DNA of 64,000 nucleotides, taken from NCBI GenBank assembly GCA_003215655.1, contig QCKB01000002.1:161919-225918 (forward strand), written 5' to 3'. How positions within the stretch are numbered: position 1 is the stretch's first letter; each line of letters opens with the position of its first letter. Shown here piece after piece: positions 1 to 10,182 of the stretch. Under the pieces are notes generated by a model. That model worked only from the letters and a program-made list of their open reading frames with translations. It was not told the DNA's origin and searched no databases. This stretch comes from Prochlorococcus sp. AG-409-J16. Its GTDB lineage: Bacteria; Cyanobacteriota; Cyanobacteriia; PCC-6307; Cyanobiaceae. The translations under genes were made by a program, and so were the position numbers.

Positions 1-1
1 T

Positions 2-94
2 TTCATAGATAATCAATCCATTGGTGGATGTGATGAGTTGCATGATCTTGAAAGGGCATGTCAACTAGATGTTCTGCTAGGACTTGCAGATTGA
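2..94 (+). CDS. grxC: Glutaredoxin, C-terminal end (partial)
   Basis: This is the last 30 codons of a gene cut by the window edge. The reading frame gives [16 protein letters not shown] near its start, which matches the end of monothiol/dithiol glutaredoxins of the GrxC type (IGGxDDL glutathione-binding loop). The catalytic CxxC lies outside the window and cannot be checked. The stop is 4 bases before the gshB start, so the two glutathione genes probably form one transcript. The family call rests on the short GG-C-D-E-L loop and on the neighbour. Confidence 0.8.
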   Translation, partial: FIDNQSIGGCDELHDLERACQLDVLLGLAD

Positions 95-98
95 AACC

Positions 99-1025
99 AT
101 GCGTCAATTATTTGTTGTTGATCCAATCGAACAATTAAAGCCTGAAAAGGATTCTTCAGTTGCCCTAATGGAGGCAGCCCAACGGGCTTCCCTTGAAGTT
201 TGGATATGTACTCCTGAAGACCTTCAAGCTAGAGGTAATGAAGCTTGGGCGATTGCTTCACCTGTTGTTCCCGAACCATGGATTAATAGAGGTGAGCCTC
301 AACGGCGTCCGCTTACTGATTTCTTTTGTGTTTGGATGCGGAAGGACCCTCCAGTGGATGATGTTTATTTATATGCGACCCATTTACTTGAAATTGCGGA
401 ACGTGATGGAGTAAGGGTTGTCAATAAACCAGCATCTCTTCGTGCTTGGAATGAAAAGCTTGGGGCTCTTCGTTTTAGTCATTTGATGGCACCAACACTT
501 GTAGCTAGCAGGGTGGCTGAGCTTGCATCTTTTATTAATGAATTTGGAGAGGTGGTTTTGAAGCCTCTTGGAGGTCGAGCGGGTCAAGGAGTAATTCGTG
601 TGGGTGAGGCTGCTCCAGGAGTTGAAGCCTTGCTTGAGTTGGTTACTGATCAGGAGCGTTTGCCAGTCATGGCTCAGAAGTTTTTACCAGAAGTTATGAG
701 TGGTGATAAAAGAATCTTGCTAGTTAATGGAGAGCCGTTAGGTGCAATAAATCGTCGTCCCGCTGCGGGAGATTTTCGGAGTAATTTGGCTGTAGGTGGA
801 CAGCCAGAATCTACAAGAATTTCTAGCCGTGAAAGAGAAATATGTGATGCGCTAGCCCCTTCGCTTAAAGCTCAAGGACTTTTTTTTGTTGGGATAGATG
901 TAATTGATGGTTTATTGAGTGAAATCAATGTTACTAGCCCTACTGGCATTAGAGAGGTTGAGCGCTTAATGTCTATTCCACTAGCTGATCAGGTAATCGC
1001 TTCTTTATTAAATGGTTGCACTTGA
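99..1025 (+). CDS. gshB: Glutathione synthetase
   Basis: This ATP-grasp enzyme joins gamma-glutamylcysteine and glycine in the cytosol, the last step of glutathione synthesis. The start [20 protein letters not shown] is the typical N-terminal substrate domain. The ATP-grasp core shows [17 protein letters not shown], then [23 protein letters not shown], and the metal-binding end [19 protein letters not shown]. The length of 308 residues is normal. I chose ATG 99 over an in-frame TTG at 84 because homologues begin at MRQ and 84 lies inside the glutaredoxin gene. Its 3' end overlaps the convergent menF by 37 bases. Confidence 0.95.
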   Translation: MRQLFVVDPIEQLKPEKDSSVALMEAAQRASLEVWICTPEDLQARGNEAWAIASPVVPEPWINRGEPQRRPLTDFFCVWMRKDPPVDDVYLYATHLLEIAERDGVRVVNKPASLRAWNEKLGALRFSHLMAPTLVASRVAELASFINEFGEVVLKPLGGRAGQGVIRVGEAAPGVEALLELVTDQERLPVMAQKFLPEVMSGDKRILLVNGEPLGAINRRPAAGDFRSNLAVGGQPESTRISSREREICDALAPSLKAQGLFFVGIDVIDGLLSEINVTSPTGIREVERLMSIPLADQVIASLLNGCT

Positions 1026-2410
1026 AGATTCGGTGTTAGTTGAAGTTGATCGGCTAATACCGCAAGCTTGAGGCCAACTTCTTCTAACTCTTTGTCTGGG
1101 ATTGAACCTCGTACAAGACCTGCGCCTGCAGTTAGTTCAAGTATTTGCCCATTTGTTTTTCCACAGCGAATCGCAACTCTTAGCTCTGCATTGCCTTCAA
1201 TATCTATCCAGCCGATAGGGGCAGCATAATTTCCCCTTTCAAATGGTTCTAAAGTGCGCAACCAATTTAAAGCTTCTTTTCGAGGTAGGCCTGCTACTGC
1301 TGGTGTTGGATGAAGAGAATTTGCTAATTGAAGAGGTCTATGCCCTCGGGCATCTGCGGTTATCAGGGTATGTAAATGAAGCAATTGTCCATGCTTGGCG
1401 AGTTCGGGGGTTTTTGGACGCTTTCCATGAATTCCTTGTTTAGATAACTGGTCAATAATTGAAGTTACGACAATTTCATGTTCTCTTCGATCTTTAGCCG
1501 ATTTGAGTAGACAATCTGAACTGGCTCCATAGCCAGCGGTTCCAGCGAGTGCATCACTAAAAAGTTGTCCGTTTCGAATGCTTATAAGACGTTCTGGAGA
1601 GGCTCCAAAGAATGCCTCATCTTTGTTGTGTTGCCATAGGAATCTACAACTGCTTTCTTGCTCATATCTAAGCTTTTCAAGTAGTTCTAGTGGGTTTAGA
1701 GAACTATCTAATTGAATTGATTGGCGCACGGCTAACACTAGTTTTTGCAGTTCTCCACTATTAACAAGATCGATTCCTCTGCTTAGTGCAGGCCGATAAC
1801 AGTCTTGCCATTCCTGAGCTATGAAGCTTCCTTGGAATTTGTCTTTAGGTATTGATTGATTGAATTTATTAGTTTTTGATAAACGCTCACTCATTAGCCA
1901 TAACTGCTCTGCAAGTTCTCTGACTTCTGCTTCATGAGTGACTACACCATTGAGCCGAAGCCAGCCATGCGCACCTTTTCGGCTTAGTTGCCACCTCGGT
2001 AATACTGCTTGAACTGCAGGAGGATCTCCACCATCTCTCTTCCTTTCTGTTGTGGACTCAAAAAATGAGAATGCAAACAGAATTCTTGGGCGCGCTTGCG
2101 CAGGCGCCTCAGGTGTCGCATCTGTTAAGTGGCCAAGTGTGGTATCGCTAAATCTTTGTGCAAGTTCAAATCTTCTTTCCCCAACAAGATTAAGTTGTTG
2201 AGAGAGCCCTGAAGCAGCAATACTAAGACCTGGAGATTTATCCCAGAGGAAGCGAAAGGATTCTTTCCCTTTTAGTAATGGTAGCTGTTGCAGTGGATCT
2301 ATACCGCTAATAGGTATGGCAATGCTTATGACACTTTCATCGCCTTTTCTTCTGCACCAGGCCTTTCCTGCTGCAGCCAAAATGTTGCTGAAACTAGAAA
2401 CTGCCTTCAT
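989..2410 (-). CDS. menF: Isochorismate synthase
   Basis: It converts chorismate to isochorismate, the entry step of phylloquinone synthesis. The 473-residue protein has the C-terminal chorismate-utilising domain: [11 protein letters not shown], the [11 protein letters not shown] loop, [30 protein letters not shown] and [12 protein letters not shown], all of which line the active site in this family. The N-terminal half is the poorly conserved part seen in MenF/EntC. It could in principle be a salicylate or anthranilate-type synthase, but the divergent menA-menC-menE genes next door settle the pathway. The 73-bp gap to menA should hold both promoters. Confidence 0.93.
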   Translation of the reverse strand: MKAVSSFSNILAAAGKAWCRRKGDESVISIAIPISGIDPLQQLPLLKGKESFRFLWDKSPGLSIAASGLSQQLNLVGERRFELAQRFSDTTLGHLTDATPEAPAQARPRILFAFSFFESTTERKRDGGDPPAVQAVLPRWQLSRKGAHGWLRLNGVVTHEAEVRELAEQLWLMSERLSKTNKFNQSIPKDKFQGSFIAQEWQDCYRPALSRGIDLVNSGELQKLVLAVRQSIQLDSSLNPLELLEKLRYEQESSCRFLWQHNKDEAFFGASPERLISIRNGQLFSDALAGTAGYGASSDCLLKSAKDRREHEIVVTSIIDQLSKQGIHGKRPKTPELAKHGQLLHLHTLITADARGHRPLQLANSLHPTPAVAGLPRKEALNWLRTLEPFERGNYAAPIGWIDIEGNAELRVAIRCGKTNGQILELTAGAGLVRGSIPDKELEEVGLKLAVLADQLQLTPNLQVQPFNKEAIT

Positions 2411-2483
2411 AAGGGATGCGCAGTCATAGAGTAAGGCCTTCCATATGTATAAACCGTTACTAGAGGTCTAGGGGTTTAAGCCC

Positions 2484-3446
2484 ATGCAAGACCAGCATGC
2501 TGTTGTATCCCTTCATGCCTCGTGGGATGAACGAAGGCATCTTTGGAGGGCTGCGATTAAGTGGCCGTTGTATTCAGTTGCTGTTATGCCAGTGCTTTTG
2601 GCGGCAGGGTGGCGTTCTGGATCAGGACAAATTGTGCGTTTAGATCAGTTATTTGGTTTTTTGCTTGCTTCGGTATTGCTTTTGCTTTGGGAGAACCTTA
2701 CTAATGATCTGTTTGATGCTGAAACGGGGGTAGATGAATTTAGTAAGCCCCATTCTGTAGTTTCTTTGGTTGGGCATAAGAGGCCAGTTCGGCGCTTGGC
2801 TCATTTGGTTTTGATCTTGGGACTTTTGTTGATATGTCTTTTGGCTTGGAGGAGCACTTTGACAGTGCTGTTTCTGGTATTAGCAAGTTGTGGACTTGGA
2901 TATCTTTATCAAGGCCCTCCTTTTAGGCTTGGTTACAAGGGCTTGGGAGAACCTCTTTGTTGGCTTGCATTTGGACCTTTTGCAACTGCCGCTGCTCTTT
3001 TAGTTATTTCAATGCCTTTGGAGGATCCATTATTAGTCCCATGGGGCATTGCATTGACTTTGGGATCTGGTCCTGCTTTAGCAACAACCTTGGTTTTGTT
3101 TTGTTCGCATTTTCATCAAGTCGCTGAGGACGCAGCTCATGGCAAGAGGTCACCATTAGTTCGATTGGGCACTCGCCGTGCAGCATCATTTATCCCATGG
3201 TTTCTTTTACTGATATTTGTTTTGGAATGGATTCCTATTCTCCAAGGGAAAATGCCTATTACGGCTTTGTTGGGCTTGTTGGGCTTACCTCAAGGATTTG
3301 CGTTGGTTCGTTTGTTGATAGCACACCATGATCAGCCTGAGTTGGTAAGTGGGAGCAAGTTTTTGGCTTTGAGATTTCAGGCTTTAAATGGATTGGGACT
3401 TTCAATTGGTTTGGCTATTGCTCCTTTGTTTGGATGGGGCCTCTAA
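2484..3446 (+). CDS. menA: 1,4-dihydroxy-2-naphthoate phytyltransferase
   Basis: This UbiA-family membrane prenyltransferase attaches the phytyl chain to 1,4-dihydroxy-2-naphthoate to make the precursor of phylloquinone, the A1 electron carrier of photosystem I. The first Asp-rich motif is ENLTNDLFDAETGVD and the second is HFHQVAEDAAHGKRSP; both bind Mg-diphosphate. The rest is hydrophobic with about eight to nine membrane segments. In cyanobacteria the donor is phytyl diphosphate rather than octaprenyl diphosphate, as known for this clade. It starts a co-directional menA-menC-menE run. Confidence 0.93.
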   Translation: MQDQHAVVSLHASWDERRHLWRAAIKWPLYSVAVMPVLLAAGWRSGSGQIVRLDQLFGFLLASVLLLLWENLTNDLFDAETGVDEFSKPHSVVSLVGHKRPVRRLAHLVLILGLLLICLLAWRSTLTVLFLVLASCGLGYLYQGPPFRLGYKGLGEPLCWLAFGPFATAAALLVISMPLEDPLLVPWGIALTLGSGPALATTLVLFCSHFHQVAEDAAHGKRSPLVRLGTRRAASFIPWFLLLIFVLEWIPILQGKMPITALLGLLGLPQGFALVRLLIAHHDQPELVSGSKFLALRFQALNGLGLSIGLAIAPLFGWGL

Positions 3447-3462
3447 TTTTTAAGACTAGGAA

Positions 3463-4431
3463 ATGCGCGTAGCACTCGACATCAAGCCTTTTTCTTTTCT
3501 TTTACGTAGACCTCTCAAAACTTCTACGGGATTGATAGACCGTCGACAGGGATTCTTGTTGCGGCTGTCGAATAGTGATGGACGGACTGGCTGGGGTGAG
3601 GTATCACCATTTCAATTAGATGAGCTGAAGCTTTGTGAGCGTTCTCTAGAAGCCTTAGGCAGGACTCCTTTACGTAAGGAATTAGAAGCAGAGCTGGTTG
3701 TTTCTCCAGCACCACTTGCCTTTGGAATTGGTGCTGCTTTAGCGGAACTTGATTTTTTGATTGGTGAAAAAACTTCTGAGGGTTGGTTAAAACCGCCACG
3801 TTCAGCTTTTTTACTGCCATCTGGGAAGGATGCTTTGGTTGACCTTTCTTTAAGGCTTGGGGAGGTTGGTTCACTAAGTGAGCCATTGACTTTCAAGATG
3901 AAGGTTGGAATAGCAACTAATTCTCAGGAGATCAGCCTTTGTGAGCAGATTTTGGCGAGAATGCCCGCAAGTTCTCGTTTGAGATTGGACGCGAATGGGA
4001 GCTGGAACAAAAGCAAAGCTATGGATTGGGCAGAACATTTTCGGCAAGAATCAAGAATTGAATGGTTCGAACAACCCTTGCCAGCAAATGATCTTTATGG
4101 ACTTAGAACTTTGGCGAAATATATGCCTGTAGCTTTAGATGAGTCGTTATTAGAACAACCTGCGTTGAGAGAGGATTGGAATGGATGGCAGGTTAGACGT
4201 CCACTTTTGGAGGGAGATCCAAGAGTATTGCTACGGCAATTAAAGGATGGAATCCCTTACAGAATGATTAGCACAACCTTTGAAACTGGGATTGGTCTTC
4301 GATGGATTCATCATCTGGCAGCTTTGCAAAAAAAAGGTCCTTCACCTACAGCTCCTGGTTTAGCTCCAGGATGGTGTCCTGAAGGGCCACTATTTAGTTC
4401 TGACCCGGAGTTGGTTTGGTTGGCGGCATGA
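3463..4431 (+). CDS. menC: o-Succinylbenzoate synthase
   Basis: This enolase-superfamily enzyme dehydrates SHCHC to o-succinylbenzoate in phylloquinone synthesis. The superfamily residues are visible in order: the KMKVG lysine pair, RLDANGSW (first metal Asp), EWFEQPLP (Glu), VALDESL (Asp), and STTFETGIGL. The length of 322 residues is usual. It begins 16 bases after menA and its TGA overlaps the menE ATG, so it is in the middle of a translationally coupled operon. Confidence 0.93.
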   Translation: MRVALDIKPFSFLLRRPLKTSTGLIDRRQGFLLRLSNSDGRTGWGEVSPFQLDELKLCERSLEALGRTPLRKELEAELVVSPAPLAFGIGAALAELDFLIGEKTSEGWLKPPRSAFLLPSGKDALVDLSLRLGEVGSLSEPLTFKMKVGIATNSQEISLCEQILARMPASSRLRLDANGSWNKSKAMDWAEHFRQESRIEWFEQPLPANDLYGLRTLAKYMPVALDESLLEQPALREDWNGWQVRRPLLEGDPRVLLRQLKDGIPYRMISTTFETGIGLRWIHHLAALQKKGPSPTAPGLAPGWCPEGPLFSSDPELVWLAA

Positions 4432-5675
4432 GGCCATTTATCGATTTTCTGTGTGACCCCAGCAAAGTTGAGGCATGTGCTGAGAAGCTAGCTCATGCTT
4501 TGGATCGAGGTTCTTGGGTTCAATTGAGATCTCCTGGTTCGAAGTCGAATCTGATACCAAGTTCTTTATTGCCTATTGGCCCCGGGGTTGTTGTAGAAAG
4601 TGGCGGCAGCTCTGGAGGTCGTAAGTATTGCTTACAACCTGCCGATCACCTTGATCAGTCTGCTTTAGCAACAGCAAAATGGCTTCTAAAAAATGAGATC
4701 GAGCCAACCAATTCTTTGGTTTTGAATCCACTGCCATTACATCATGTAAGTGGGCTAATGCCTTGGTGGCGAAGTCGTTATTGGAAAGCAAATCATATTT
4801 GGCTGAAGCCTTCATTTATGAGAGACCCGTTTGCGCTAGAGCAGCTGTTCCAAAAGGTGCTTAAGAGTTTTGAAGGAACAATTTTGATATCTCTTGTGCC
4901 TACTCAGTTGCAAAGGCTACTTAGTAATCCTGAAGGGGTACAACTGTTAAGACGATGTTCAATCATTTGGGTTGGCGGAAGTAACCTTTCAGACCAATTG
5001 GCAAAAGAAGCTAAGAAGCAAGCGCTGCGGTTATCGCCTTGCTATGGATCCACAGAAACTGCGGCAATGGTGACTGCACTTTCTCCTAAGGATTTTTTAT
5101 CTGGCGTGCATGGGTGTGGTAAGCCGCTTAGTGGTGTCGAGTTAAAACTTTCATTTGAAGGTGCCTTGCAAGTCAAAACTCCACGCTTGGCTATTGCACG
5201 TTGGACAAACGACAAGTTGGAGTCTCTTGTAGATGAAGAAGGTTGGTGGACTTCTGGTGATAGTGCTTATTTTTTCGGAGATGACTTCAAGAAATATTTG
5301 GCAATTACTGGAAGAATTGATTGTGCGATCAACTCTGGTGGCGAAACAGTTTTTCCTGAACAGTTGGAAGGCAGATTGATGTCTTTAGCTGCACAGAATG
5401 GACTGCGACTTGAGTATGTTTTATTTTTGCCTCGGCAGGATATGGAGTGGGGGCAGAGATTCGTTGCCTTAGTAAGGTTTCAAGACCAATCTTCATCCAG
5501 AGAGTTCGCCTCCCGATTAGCCTCTCTTAAGGCACTGATTCATAATTGGCCCCCAGCTGAGCGACCAATTTCTTGGCATCAATGCCAAGAATTATCACCT
5601 AATCAAGTAGGTAAATGGGAGAGGCGTAAATGGTCTAAATGGCTTGATAGGGATAGAGATTTTACTGCTGAATAA
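4428..5675 (+). CDS. menE: o-Succinylbenzoate-CoA ligase
   Basis: This AMP-forming acyl-CoA synthetase activates o-succinylbenzoate with CoA. The adenylation motifs are SGGSSGGRKYC (the AMP-binding loop), PLPLHHVSGLMPW, CYGSTETAAM and WWTSGDSAYF; TGRID and a short C-terminal domain ending NQVGKWERRKW with the expected late lysines follow. The start at 4428 gives an ATGA overlap with menC and MRPFIDF; an upstream in-frame TTG at 4416 lies inside menC. At 415 residues it is somewhat shorter than many MenE proteins, as is usual in picocyanobacteria. Confidence 0.92.
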   Translation: MRPFIDFLCDPSKVEACAEKLAHALDRGSWVQLRSPGSKSNLIPSSLLPIGPGVVVESGGSSGGRKYCLQPADHLDQSALATAKWLLKNEIEPTNSLVLNPLPLHHVSGLMPWWRSRYWKANHIWLKPSFMRDPFALEQLFQKVLKSFEGTILISLVPTQLQRLLSNPEGVQLLRRCSIIWVGGSNLSDQLAKEAKKQALRLSPCYGSTETAAMVTALSPKDFLSGVHGCGKPLSGVELKLSFEGALQVKTPRLAIARWTNDKLESLVDEEGWWTSGDSAYFFGDDFKKYLAITGRIDCAINSGGETVFPEQLEGRLMSLAAQNGLRLEYVLFLPRQDMEWGQRFVALVRFQDQSSSREFASRLASLKALIHNWPPAERPISWHQCQELSPNQVGKWERRKWSKWLDRDRDFTAE

Positions 5676-5751
5676 TACTTTTTTCAATTACTTTAATTTG
5701 GTTAAGCGATTATAAGACCATTGACTAAGTTTTATCGATTCAGCGAATTTT

Positions 5752-6210
5752 CTAGCCTTTAAACCCGATAGATGAAGCCTTTATCCAGTTAGTAATTTCA
5801 GTTGGTAGATTGCATGTTTTTCTGGTATAGATATCGATCGACTTATGCAAAAGCAATCCAGAACCAATATTTTTTGAGTCAATTAGAAAGGATGTTTTAA
5901 CTTGGAATTGGCTGTTATCGATTTGTTCTGGGTGTATTGTTATTAATAAGCTGTCTCCCGTATATACGGGATATTTGAAGTCCGCTTCACAATGGATTAT
6001 TGGTAATGCAATCTTTGTATTTTGATTGTTAATTGGATTAATTGGGAATATTTCATTCATCTGAACTCCATATCCTTCAAGGCTTGTTTCCCAGGCTTCA
6101 TGGCACCAGCGAAGTAGATGATGAAAATGTAATACCCCAGCAGCATCAGTTTCCCCAAAACGAACGGTTCTATTTGAAATAAGCCATTGTTGAGCCTTTT
6201 TAGCAACCAC
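5752..6210 (-). CDS. 1,4-Dihydroxy-2-naphthoyl-CoA hydrolase (hotdog fold)
   Basis: This small thioesterase is predicted to release 1,4-dihydroxy-2-naphthoate from its CoA ester just before MenA acts. The 152 residues form one 4-hydroxybenzoyl-CoA-thioesterase-type hotdog domain; the motif FGETDAAGVLHFHHLLRWCHEAWE near residues 18-42 carries the catalytic Asp at about residue 22. The cyanobacterial DHNA-CoA hydrolase belongs to this family, and the adjacent men genes support that function. A generic acyl-CoA thioesterase is the alternative. Its start lies 8 bases after the ndhH stop, so it may be co-transcribed with ndhH. Confidence 0.85.
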   Translation of the reverse strand: MVAKKAQQWLISNRTVRFGETDAAGVLHFHHLLRWCHEAWETSLEGYGVQMNEIFPINPINNQNTKIALPIIHCEADFKYPVYTGDSLLITIHPEQIDNSQFQVKTSFLIDSKNIGSGLLLHKSIDIYTRKTCNLPTEITNWIKASSIGFKG

Positions 6211-6218
6211 GAAATTAT

Positions 6219-7403
6219 CTAGCGATCTACAGATCCCATGATTACGTCTATTGAGCCAAGGATTGCCATGATATCTGCTACTTTGTTGCCTTTGAGAATA
6301 TGAGGCAGAATCTGTAGATTATTAAGATCTGCGGCGCGAATTTTGAAGCGCCATGGAGTTACATCGTTGTTTCCCTGAATAAATATACCAATTTCTCCTT
6401 TGCCTGATTCAAGACGGGTATATAGCTCACCAGAAGGGATTTTGAAGGTTGGAGCAACTTTTTTGGAAACATATTGGTAATCAAATCCTGAGAATGGACT
6501 GTTTTTGCCTTCTGCCATTCTTTTGGCTTCAATATTTTCAGTAGGACCACCTGGGATCATTTCACAGGCTTGTTCAAGGATTTTTAGGGACTGGCGCATT
6601 TCTTCAATGCGAACTCTATATCTCGCATAGCAATCACCTTCTTTTTCAGTGGCAATTTTCCATTCAAAATCGTCATAGCATTCATAGTGGTCTACTTTTC
6701 TTAGATCCCAGCTAACGCCTGAAGCCCTTAGCATTGGCCCTGAGAGGCTCCAATTTATAGCATCATCTTTGCTAATTGTTCCAAGACCTTCTATGCGCCG
6801 CCTGAAGATAGGGTTGTTTGTGATGAGCTTTTCGTATTCATCAATTTTTGGGCCGAACCAATCACAGAAATCTTTGCATTTTTCAAGCCAACCCCATGGC
6901 AAGTCAGCAGCGACACCACCGATGCGGAAATAATTGTTGTTGATTAATCTTTGACCGGTGGCCGCTTCCCAAAGGTCGTAAATCATTTCACGTTCTCTGA
7001 AGATATAGAAAAATGGTGTTTGAGCTCCTACGTCTGCAAGAAAGGGGCCAAGCCAGAGAAGGTGATTCGCGATTCGATTGAGCTCTAGCATGAGGACACG
7101 TATATAACTCGCCCTCTTAGGCACTGAGATATTGGCTAGCCGCTCAGGAGCATTTACTACTATTGCCTCATAAAACATTCCTGCTGCGTAATCCATTCTG
7201 CTGACATAAGGAACAAACATCACATTTGTCCTGTTCTCGGCGATTTTTTCCATCCCACGATGGAGATAACCGATTACGGGTTCGCAATCCACTACGTCTT
7301 CTCCGTCCAGTGTGACCACTAGTCGGAGAACCCCATGCATTGAAGGGTGATGGGGGCCGAAATTGACCACCATTGGCTCCGTGCGCGTTTCTAATTGCGT
7401 CAT
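6219..7403 (-). CDS. ndhH: NAD(P)H-quinone oxidoreductase subunit H
   Basis: NdhH is the 49-kDa-type subunit of the peripheral arm of NDH-1 on the thylakoid membrane, used in respiration and cyclic electron flow around photosystem I. The N-terminus has [15 protein letters not shown], which faces the quinone site, followed by [16 protein letters not shown] and [11 protein letters not shown]; the C-terminus ends with [18 protein letters not shown] and IMGSVDR. The length of 394 residues is exact for the family. It is separated from the other ndh genes of the window, and it diverges from rsmH. Confidence 0.97.
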   Translation of the reverse strand: MTQLETRTEPMVVNFGPHHPSMHGVLRLVVTLDGEDVVDCEPVIGYLHRGMEKIAENRTNVMFVPYVSRMDYAAGMFYEAIVVNAPERLANISVPKRASYIRVLMLELNRIANHLLWLGPFLADVGAQTPFFYIFREREMIYDLWEAATGQRLINNNYFRIGGVAADLPWGWLEKCKDFCDWFGPKIDEYEKLITNNPIFRRRIEGLGTISKDDAINWSLSGPMLRASGVSWDLRKVDHYECYDDFEWKIATEKEGDCYARYRVRIEEMRQSLKILEQACEMIPGGPTENIEAKRMAEGKNSPFSGFDYQYVSKKVAPTFKIPSGELYTRLESGKGEIGIFIQGNNDVTPWRFKIRAADLNNLQILPHILKGNKVADIMAILGSIDVIMGSVDR

Positions 7404-7446
7404 GGGGCCATGGTTAAAGCAACTCTAATGATCTTAGGAAGGACTC

Positions 7447-8358
7447 ATGAAAGACCAATCATCCTTAACTCCTTCTCACGTTTTGCATCAGCCTGTGCTG
7501 GTTCAAGAGGTGCTTCATGCTTTCTCAAGACTGCCTTCTGATTTGTTAAAGGGTGGACTGATGGTTGATGCCACCCTTGGTTATGGGGGGCATGCAACGC
7601 ACTTGCTTAAGGCTTATCCAGATTTGCGTTTGATTGGTTTAGATCAAGATCCTAATTCTCGCTTAATTGCGGCTCAGTATTTATCGTCTTTTGGCAGCAG
7701 GGTAAAGATAGTCGGGATAAATTTTTCGGAATACATTCCATCAGAGAAAGTTGTTGCTGTTTTCGCTGATTTGGGCGTTAGTAGCCCTCAATTAGATGTT
7801 CCAGAACGTGGGTTTAGTTTTCGTCTAGATGGGCCTTTGGATATGAGAATGAATCCAGATATGCCGATGTCAGCAGCAGATTTGATTGAGAAACTTGATG
7901 AGAGGCAACTTGCTGAAATTATTTACAATTATGGAGAGGAGAAATTTTCTCGTCGTATTGCTAAAAGAATTAAGAAAGACTTGCGAGAGGAAGGACAATA
8001 TTCAGGGACCAAGGCATTGGCATATGCAGTAGCAGGTTGTTATCCTCCTCAAAAAAGATATGGAAGAATTCATCCTGCTACTCGCACTTTTCAGGCATTA
8101 CGAATAGCTGTTAATAATGAGCTCGATGCGTTGCAGCGATTTTTGCAGGTTGCTCCTGATTGGCTTTTGCCAAAAGGTATTTTTGGCATTATTAGTTTTC
8201 ATTCTTTAGAAGATAGGCAAGTCAAGAAGGCTTTCCTTGGAGACTCTAGATTAGAACGTATCACGCGTAAGCCTTTAACTGCTAGTCCAGAAGAGGTTTC
8301 TATGAATGGAAGAAGTAGAAGCGCAAAATGTAGATTTGCATGCAAGTTAATCGATTAA
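7447..8358 (+). CDS. rsmH: 16S rRNA (cytosine-N4)-methyltransferase RsmH
   Basis: It methylates C1402 of 16S rRNA with S-adenosylmethionine. Motifs seen are [10 protein letters not shown] at the N-terminus, the SAM site [60 protein letters not shown] loop, and [15 protein letters not shown]. At 303 residues it is complete. Here it is not in a division cluster (no ftsI or mur genes nearby), as is common in cyanobacteria. It starts 43 bases from the divergent ndhH. Confidence 0.95.
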   Translation: MKDQSSLTPSHVLHQPVLVQEVLHAFSRLPSDLLKGGLMVDATLGYGGHATHLLKAYPDLRLIGLDQDPNSRLIAAQYLSSFGSRVKIVGINFSEYIPSEKVVAVFADLGVSSPQLDVPERGFSFRLDGPLDMRMNPDMPMSAADLIEKLDERQLAEIIYNYGEEKFSRRIAKRIKKDLREEGQYSGTKALAYAVAGCYPPQKRYGRIHPATRTFQALRIAVNNELDALQRFLQVAPDWLLPKGIFGIISFHSLEDRQVKKAFLGDSRLERITRKPLTASPEEVSMNGRSRSAKCRFACKLID

Positions 8359-8394
8359 TTGTTTATTTTGAATAGGATTTCTTTTCGCTAAGTT

Positions 8395-9546
8395 TTATTC
8401 GTCTCTAAGCTCATTGACGACTTCAATTATTACTTTTATAGCTAAATCAATCTCTTTCTGTGATGTGTCCTTCCCTAGACTTAGTCTTATAGACGATTCG
8501 GCTTCCTTGCGCGTATGACCTAGAGCTAGCAAGACATGAGAAGCCTTTCCTGAGGAACATGCAGAACCACTGCTGCATTGAATTATCGGGCGTAATTTTC
8601 TGTGCAAAGCAACCCCTTTTACCCCTGATATTGTGATATTTAGATTGTTGGATAGGCGCTTCTCATGGCAACCATTCATTTGTATATTTGATAAGTTAGA
8701 TTGTAACTGAAGCCACATATGATCACGTAGATATTTTATCTTTTTTTGCCGATTTTCTAAATCACGTAAAGCTATTTCAACCGCTTTTGCAAAGCCAACA
8801 ATCAATGGTACTGGGAGGGTGCCTGAACGAAGTCCCTCTTCTTGCCCTCCTCCAAAGATAAGCGGCTCTATTTGGATTGATTCATTCTTGATCAAAGCCC
8901 CTATCCCTTTTGGCCCATATATTTTGTGGCTACTAATGCTTAGTAGATCTATGCCAAGAGCGTTAGGGTCTAGATGTATATTTCCAAATGCTTGCGCTGC
9001 ATCACTGTGAAAAGTTATCTTTTTATTCCTACATAATGCAGCTAACTTTTGTATAGGTTGTAAAACACCTATTTCATTATTTGCGGTCATTATGCTGACT
9101 AATATTGTGTCATTTTGAAGAGCATTTTCTAATTGACTTTCATTAATTATTCCATCATTATTTGGATCCAGCTTAGTTAAACTAAAACCTTCTTTTTCTA
9201 GTTCCTTTAATGGGTCTAGGACTGCCTGATGTTCTGTCTTAACAGTTATCAAGTGACCTGGCTTTCCAACTATTTTTGCATTTTTTCTTGCATATCCAAG
9301 TATTGATAGGTTATTGGCTTCTGTTGCACCACTTGTAAAGATTACTTGTTTCGGTTGAACGTTGAGGGCTTGTGCTATTTGATCTCTCGCAACGCTGACA
9401 GCAGCAGCAGCTTGTAATCCAGATCGATGTTGACGGCTTGAGGGATTTGCCCAGGATTCATTCCAGTAAGGTTCCATTGCTTCTACAACCTCTTGTGAGC
9501 AAGGGGTTGAGGCTTGGTAGTCAAGGGCTATAGGGGCATTTTTCAC
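8395..9546 (-). CDS. nifS: Cysteine desulfurase (NifS/IscS class)
   Basis: This PLP enzyme takes sulfur from cysteine for Fe-S clusters or tRNA thiolation. Key parts are the TSGATEANNLSILG phosphate loop, HSDAAQAFGNI, SISSHKIYGPKGIGAL with the PLP lysine, RSGTLPVPLIVGFA, and the C-terminal CSSGSACSSGKASH loop with the active cysteine. The open frame runs upstream to 9720, but the family starts just before APIALDYQAS; GTG at 9546 gives 383 residues, the normal length, and clears the divergent gene at 9602. SufS is normally a different, longer-loop type, so this is probably the non-SUF desulfurase. Confidence 0.92.
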   Translation of the reverse strand: MKNAPIALDYQASTPCSQEVVEAMEPYWNESWANPSSRQHRSGLQAAAAVSVARDQIAQALNVQPKQVIFTSGATEANNLSILGYARKNAKIVGKPGHLITVKTEHQAVLDPLKELEKEGFSLTKLDPNNDGIINESQLENALQNDTILVSIMTANNEIGVLQPIQKLAALCRNKKITFHSDAAQAFGNIHLDPNALGIDLLSISSHKIYGPKGIGALIKNESIQIEPLIFGGGQEEGLRSGTLPVPLIVGFAKAVEIALRDLENRQKKIKYLRDHMWLQLQSNLSNIQMNGCHEKRLSNNLNITISGVKGVALHRKLRPIIQCSSGSACSSGKASHVLLALGHTRKEAESSIRLSLGKDTSQKEIDLAIKVIIEVVNELRDE

Positions 9547-9601
9547 GGATCTATTTGAAATGCTGGGCAGGATCGTATTTAATTCAATTTTTTCATCTGG
9601 T

Positions 9602-10108
9602 ATGCGTCGACTAGTAGGGATAGTGGGTTTGTGTTCTATTGGTTTTTCTATTGTGATCCCCTTAAAGGCTGGTGATCGAAAGATTTTGATGGAGAAAGTG
9701 CCAGAGATGAGGCCATCCAATTTGGTTGTTTTGGTTAATCGCCCACATATCCGTGGTGGTAATTATTTTTTAGGTATTTATGATTTGAAGCGCGATGAGG
9801 CTGATCAAGACCTTCGGAGGTTCAAGCTTTGGGAGGAATGGTCTTTTGACCTCAATATTCATAATGAATTGGTGCGTTGTAGTTATGAGGAGCCTTTGAG
9901 AATAAAACGGGATTCAAAATTCATATATGTTCGTCGCTTGAATCCTGGCGGTACTGTGACGTCTGCTAATCGTGAAGACCATCTTGTCTGGTGGGCTGCT
10001 TGCTATCCAAAGCTTGCTGGGATGGATCCACAGAATTTTCATGAAAAAGCCCTGAAGATGGGTTTTACTACCGAGTTGATTGAATCTCAGGAAATTCTAA
10101 ATAGGTAA
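9602..10108 (+). CDS. Conserved-looking protein of unknown function with signal peptide
   Basis: I do not recognise this 168-residue protein. From ATG 9602 it begins MRRLVGIVGLCSIGFSIVIP, a short basic end followed by a hydrophobic stretch, which looks like a signal peptide or membrane anchor; the mature part would be exported. The rest is soluble and aromatic-rich (GGNYFLGIYDLKRDE, KLWEEWSFDL, DHLVWWAACYPKLAG), with two cysteines (one in LVRCSYEE and one in AACYP) that could pair outside the cytoplasm. An in-frame ATG at 9560 is less likely. It diverges from nifS and precedes a response regulator gene by 74 bases. Confidence 0.75.
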   Translation: MRRLVGIVGLCSIGFSIVIPLKAGDRKILMEKVPEMRPSNLVVLVNRPHIRGGNYFLGIYDLKRDEADQDLRRFKLWEEWSFDLNIHNELVRCSYEEPLRIKRDSKFIYVRRLNPGGTVTSANREDHLVWWAACYPKLAGMDPQNFHEKALKMGFTTELIESQEILNR

Positions 10109-10182
10109 TGATTTGGACGTTTTGCCTTTAGCAAGCTTGAATTTAATATTGCTTCTAGATTCTTTGCAGTAATCGTTTTGCT

